Notes under the pieces: generated by a model | Seen by the model: only the letters and a program-made list of their open reading frames with translations | Databases searched by the model: none | What the model was told of the DNA's origin: nothing | Shown: positions 63,441 to 64,000 of the stretch, one piece after another | Layout of the letters: each line of letters opens with the position of its first letter | Position numbering within the stretch: the first letter of the stretch is position 1 | Program-made: the position numbers and the translations under genes | Origin: Argopecten irradians | Taxonomy: Eukaryota > Mollusca > Bivalvia > Pectinida > Pectinidae | Direction of reading: 5' to 3' | DNA: 64,000 bases | Assembly: GCF_041381155.1 (NCBI RefSeq) | Contig: NC_091142.1 | Coordinates: 33,240,369 to 33,304,368 of the forward strand

Positions 63441-64000
63441 TCAGGGGCGTAGGAAGCGGGGGGCAGGGGGGCAAACATGTCTTTTTGCCCCCCCCCTCCC
63501 CCATTTTCGCCGACTGAAATGTTCTAAAAATGCATATTTGAAAGAAAAAAGGGTCCTCCTGCACATTTTTCGTACTTCATTCTAGAAAATTTTCCGCTGC
63601 GCGGCGCATTTCCTAAAACGTTCAAGCACATAGTGTTCAAACCTTTAATAGTAAAAATTCAATACACATGAACTAGACTACAAATGTCCATCAAGGGATT
63701 CTACGTACTCTTTCAAAATATGTCTCTTAAAAGATTAATTTGTTTATATTTCTTAGCAAGACAATTAATTCATCATCACTTTGAGTTGCACAACAGTGTG
63801 CCGATGGTGTGAAGCCGATATGTTCAGATCGAGCAGGTTTGCATAATGATATGACGACACAATTATCACAATTATCATCCCTAAATGCGGGTAATTTTAA
63901 ATCGAAAAATTATCATGTTAAGAACGCTTTAAAATCATTAAAATACATCGTAAATCTCAACTCAGCCATTCTAAATCGTAGTATTTTTTCCCGGGGGAGA
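63441..64000. other. Interspersed-repeat edge and AT-rich end
   Basis: Begins caggggcgtaggaagc with G-rich and C-rich runs (63458-63471, 63486-63502), typical of the edge of a common invertebrate repeat, and continues to the window end without a recognised gene. Confidence 0.45.

Noticed and set aside
62850-63517. Overlapping ORFs of 60-108 aa in three frames
   Set aside because: They are translations of the tandem 45-48-bp repeat; all frames are equally open because the unit has few stops.

Overview
The window is nuclear DNA of an animal, most likely a bivalve mollusc. The evidence is AT-rich sequence with small GT-AG exons in long introns, a sedoheptulokinase gene close to the animal type, a ZU5/UPA-like/death-domain gene family, a Ngaro-type retrotransposon, a mollusc-like tRNA-derived SINE, many short inverted-repeat elements (MITEs) and satellites. 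Nothing in it looks bacterial. The species cannot be fixed from the sequence alone.

Layout. 1-735 is decayed repeat. 736-7169 is a young, nearly whole Ngaro (tyrosine-recombinase) retrotransposon with split direct repeats A1-ORFs-B1-A2-B2 and an SGNH-hydrolase ORF. 7761-8464 is a solo LTR. 8584-35588 (minus strand) is the most striking locus. Four ordinary 3' exons encode the two halves of a ZU5 domain, a UPA-like domain and a death domain. At least 31 microexons of 15-42 bp precede them; all but one have lengths divisible by three and are bounded on both sides by phase-2 introns. They would encode a charged N-terminal region of about 300 residues. Part of the array is duplicated in tandem (30449-33043 and 33044-35690), and an older, diverged copy of the same four-exon module lies at 28.1-29.2 kb. 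A degraded Ty3/Gypsy element (35919-40830) lies upstream, antisense to this gene. Candidate 5' exons lie at 41.7 and 45.0 kb, with a 46-bp satellite (42033-44488, about 53 copies) between them. 50234-53152 (minus) is a second, incomplete paralog without the second ZU5 exon or a visible death domain.

55806-59637 (plus) is a complete four-exon sedoheptulokinase gene (SHPK, 458 aa), whose polyadenylation signal overlaps its stop codon. 62417-62489 (minus) is a tRNA-Thr(AGT). The rest is MITEs, foldback elements, minisatellites and AT-rich spacer. The 62.7-63.4 kb minisatellite repeats a unit that matches the terminal arm of a MITE at 53.5 kb.

The genes do not form a pathway. The two minus-strand ZU5 genes are tandem paralogs, probably intracellular signalling adaptors of the UNC5/PIDD type. 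SHPK is an unrelated pentose-phosphate-linked kinase. All splice models were made by eye and need transcript support.
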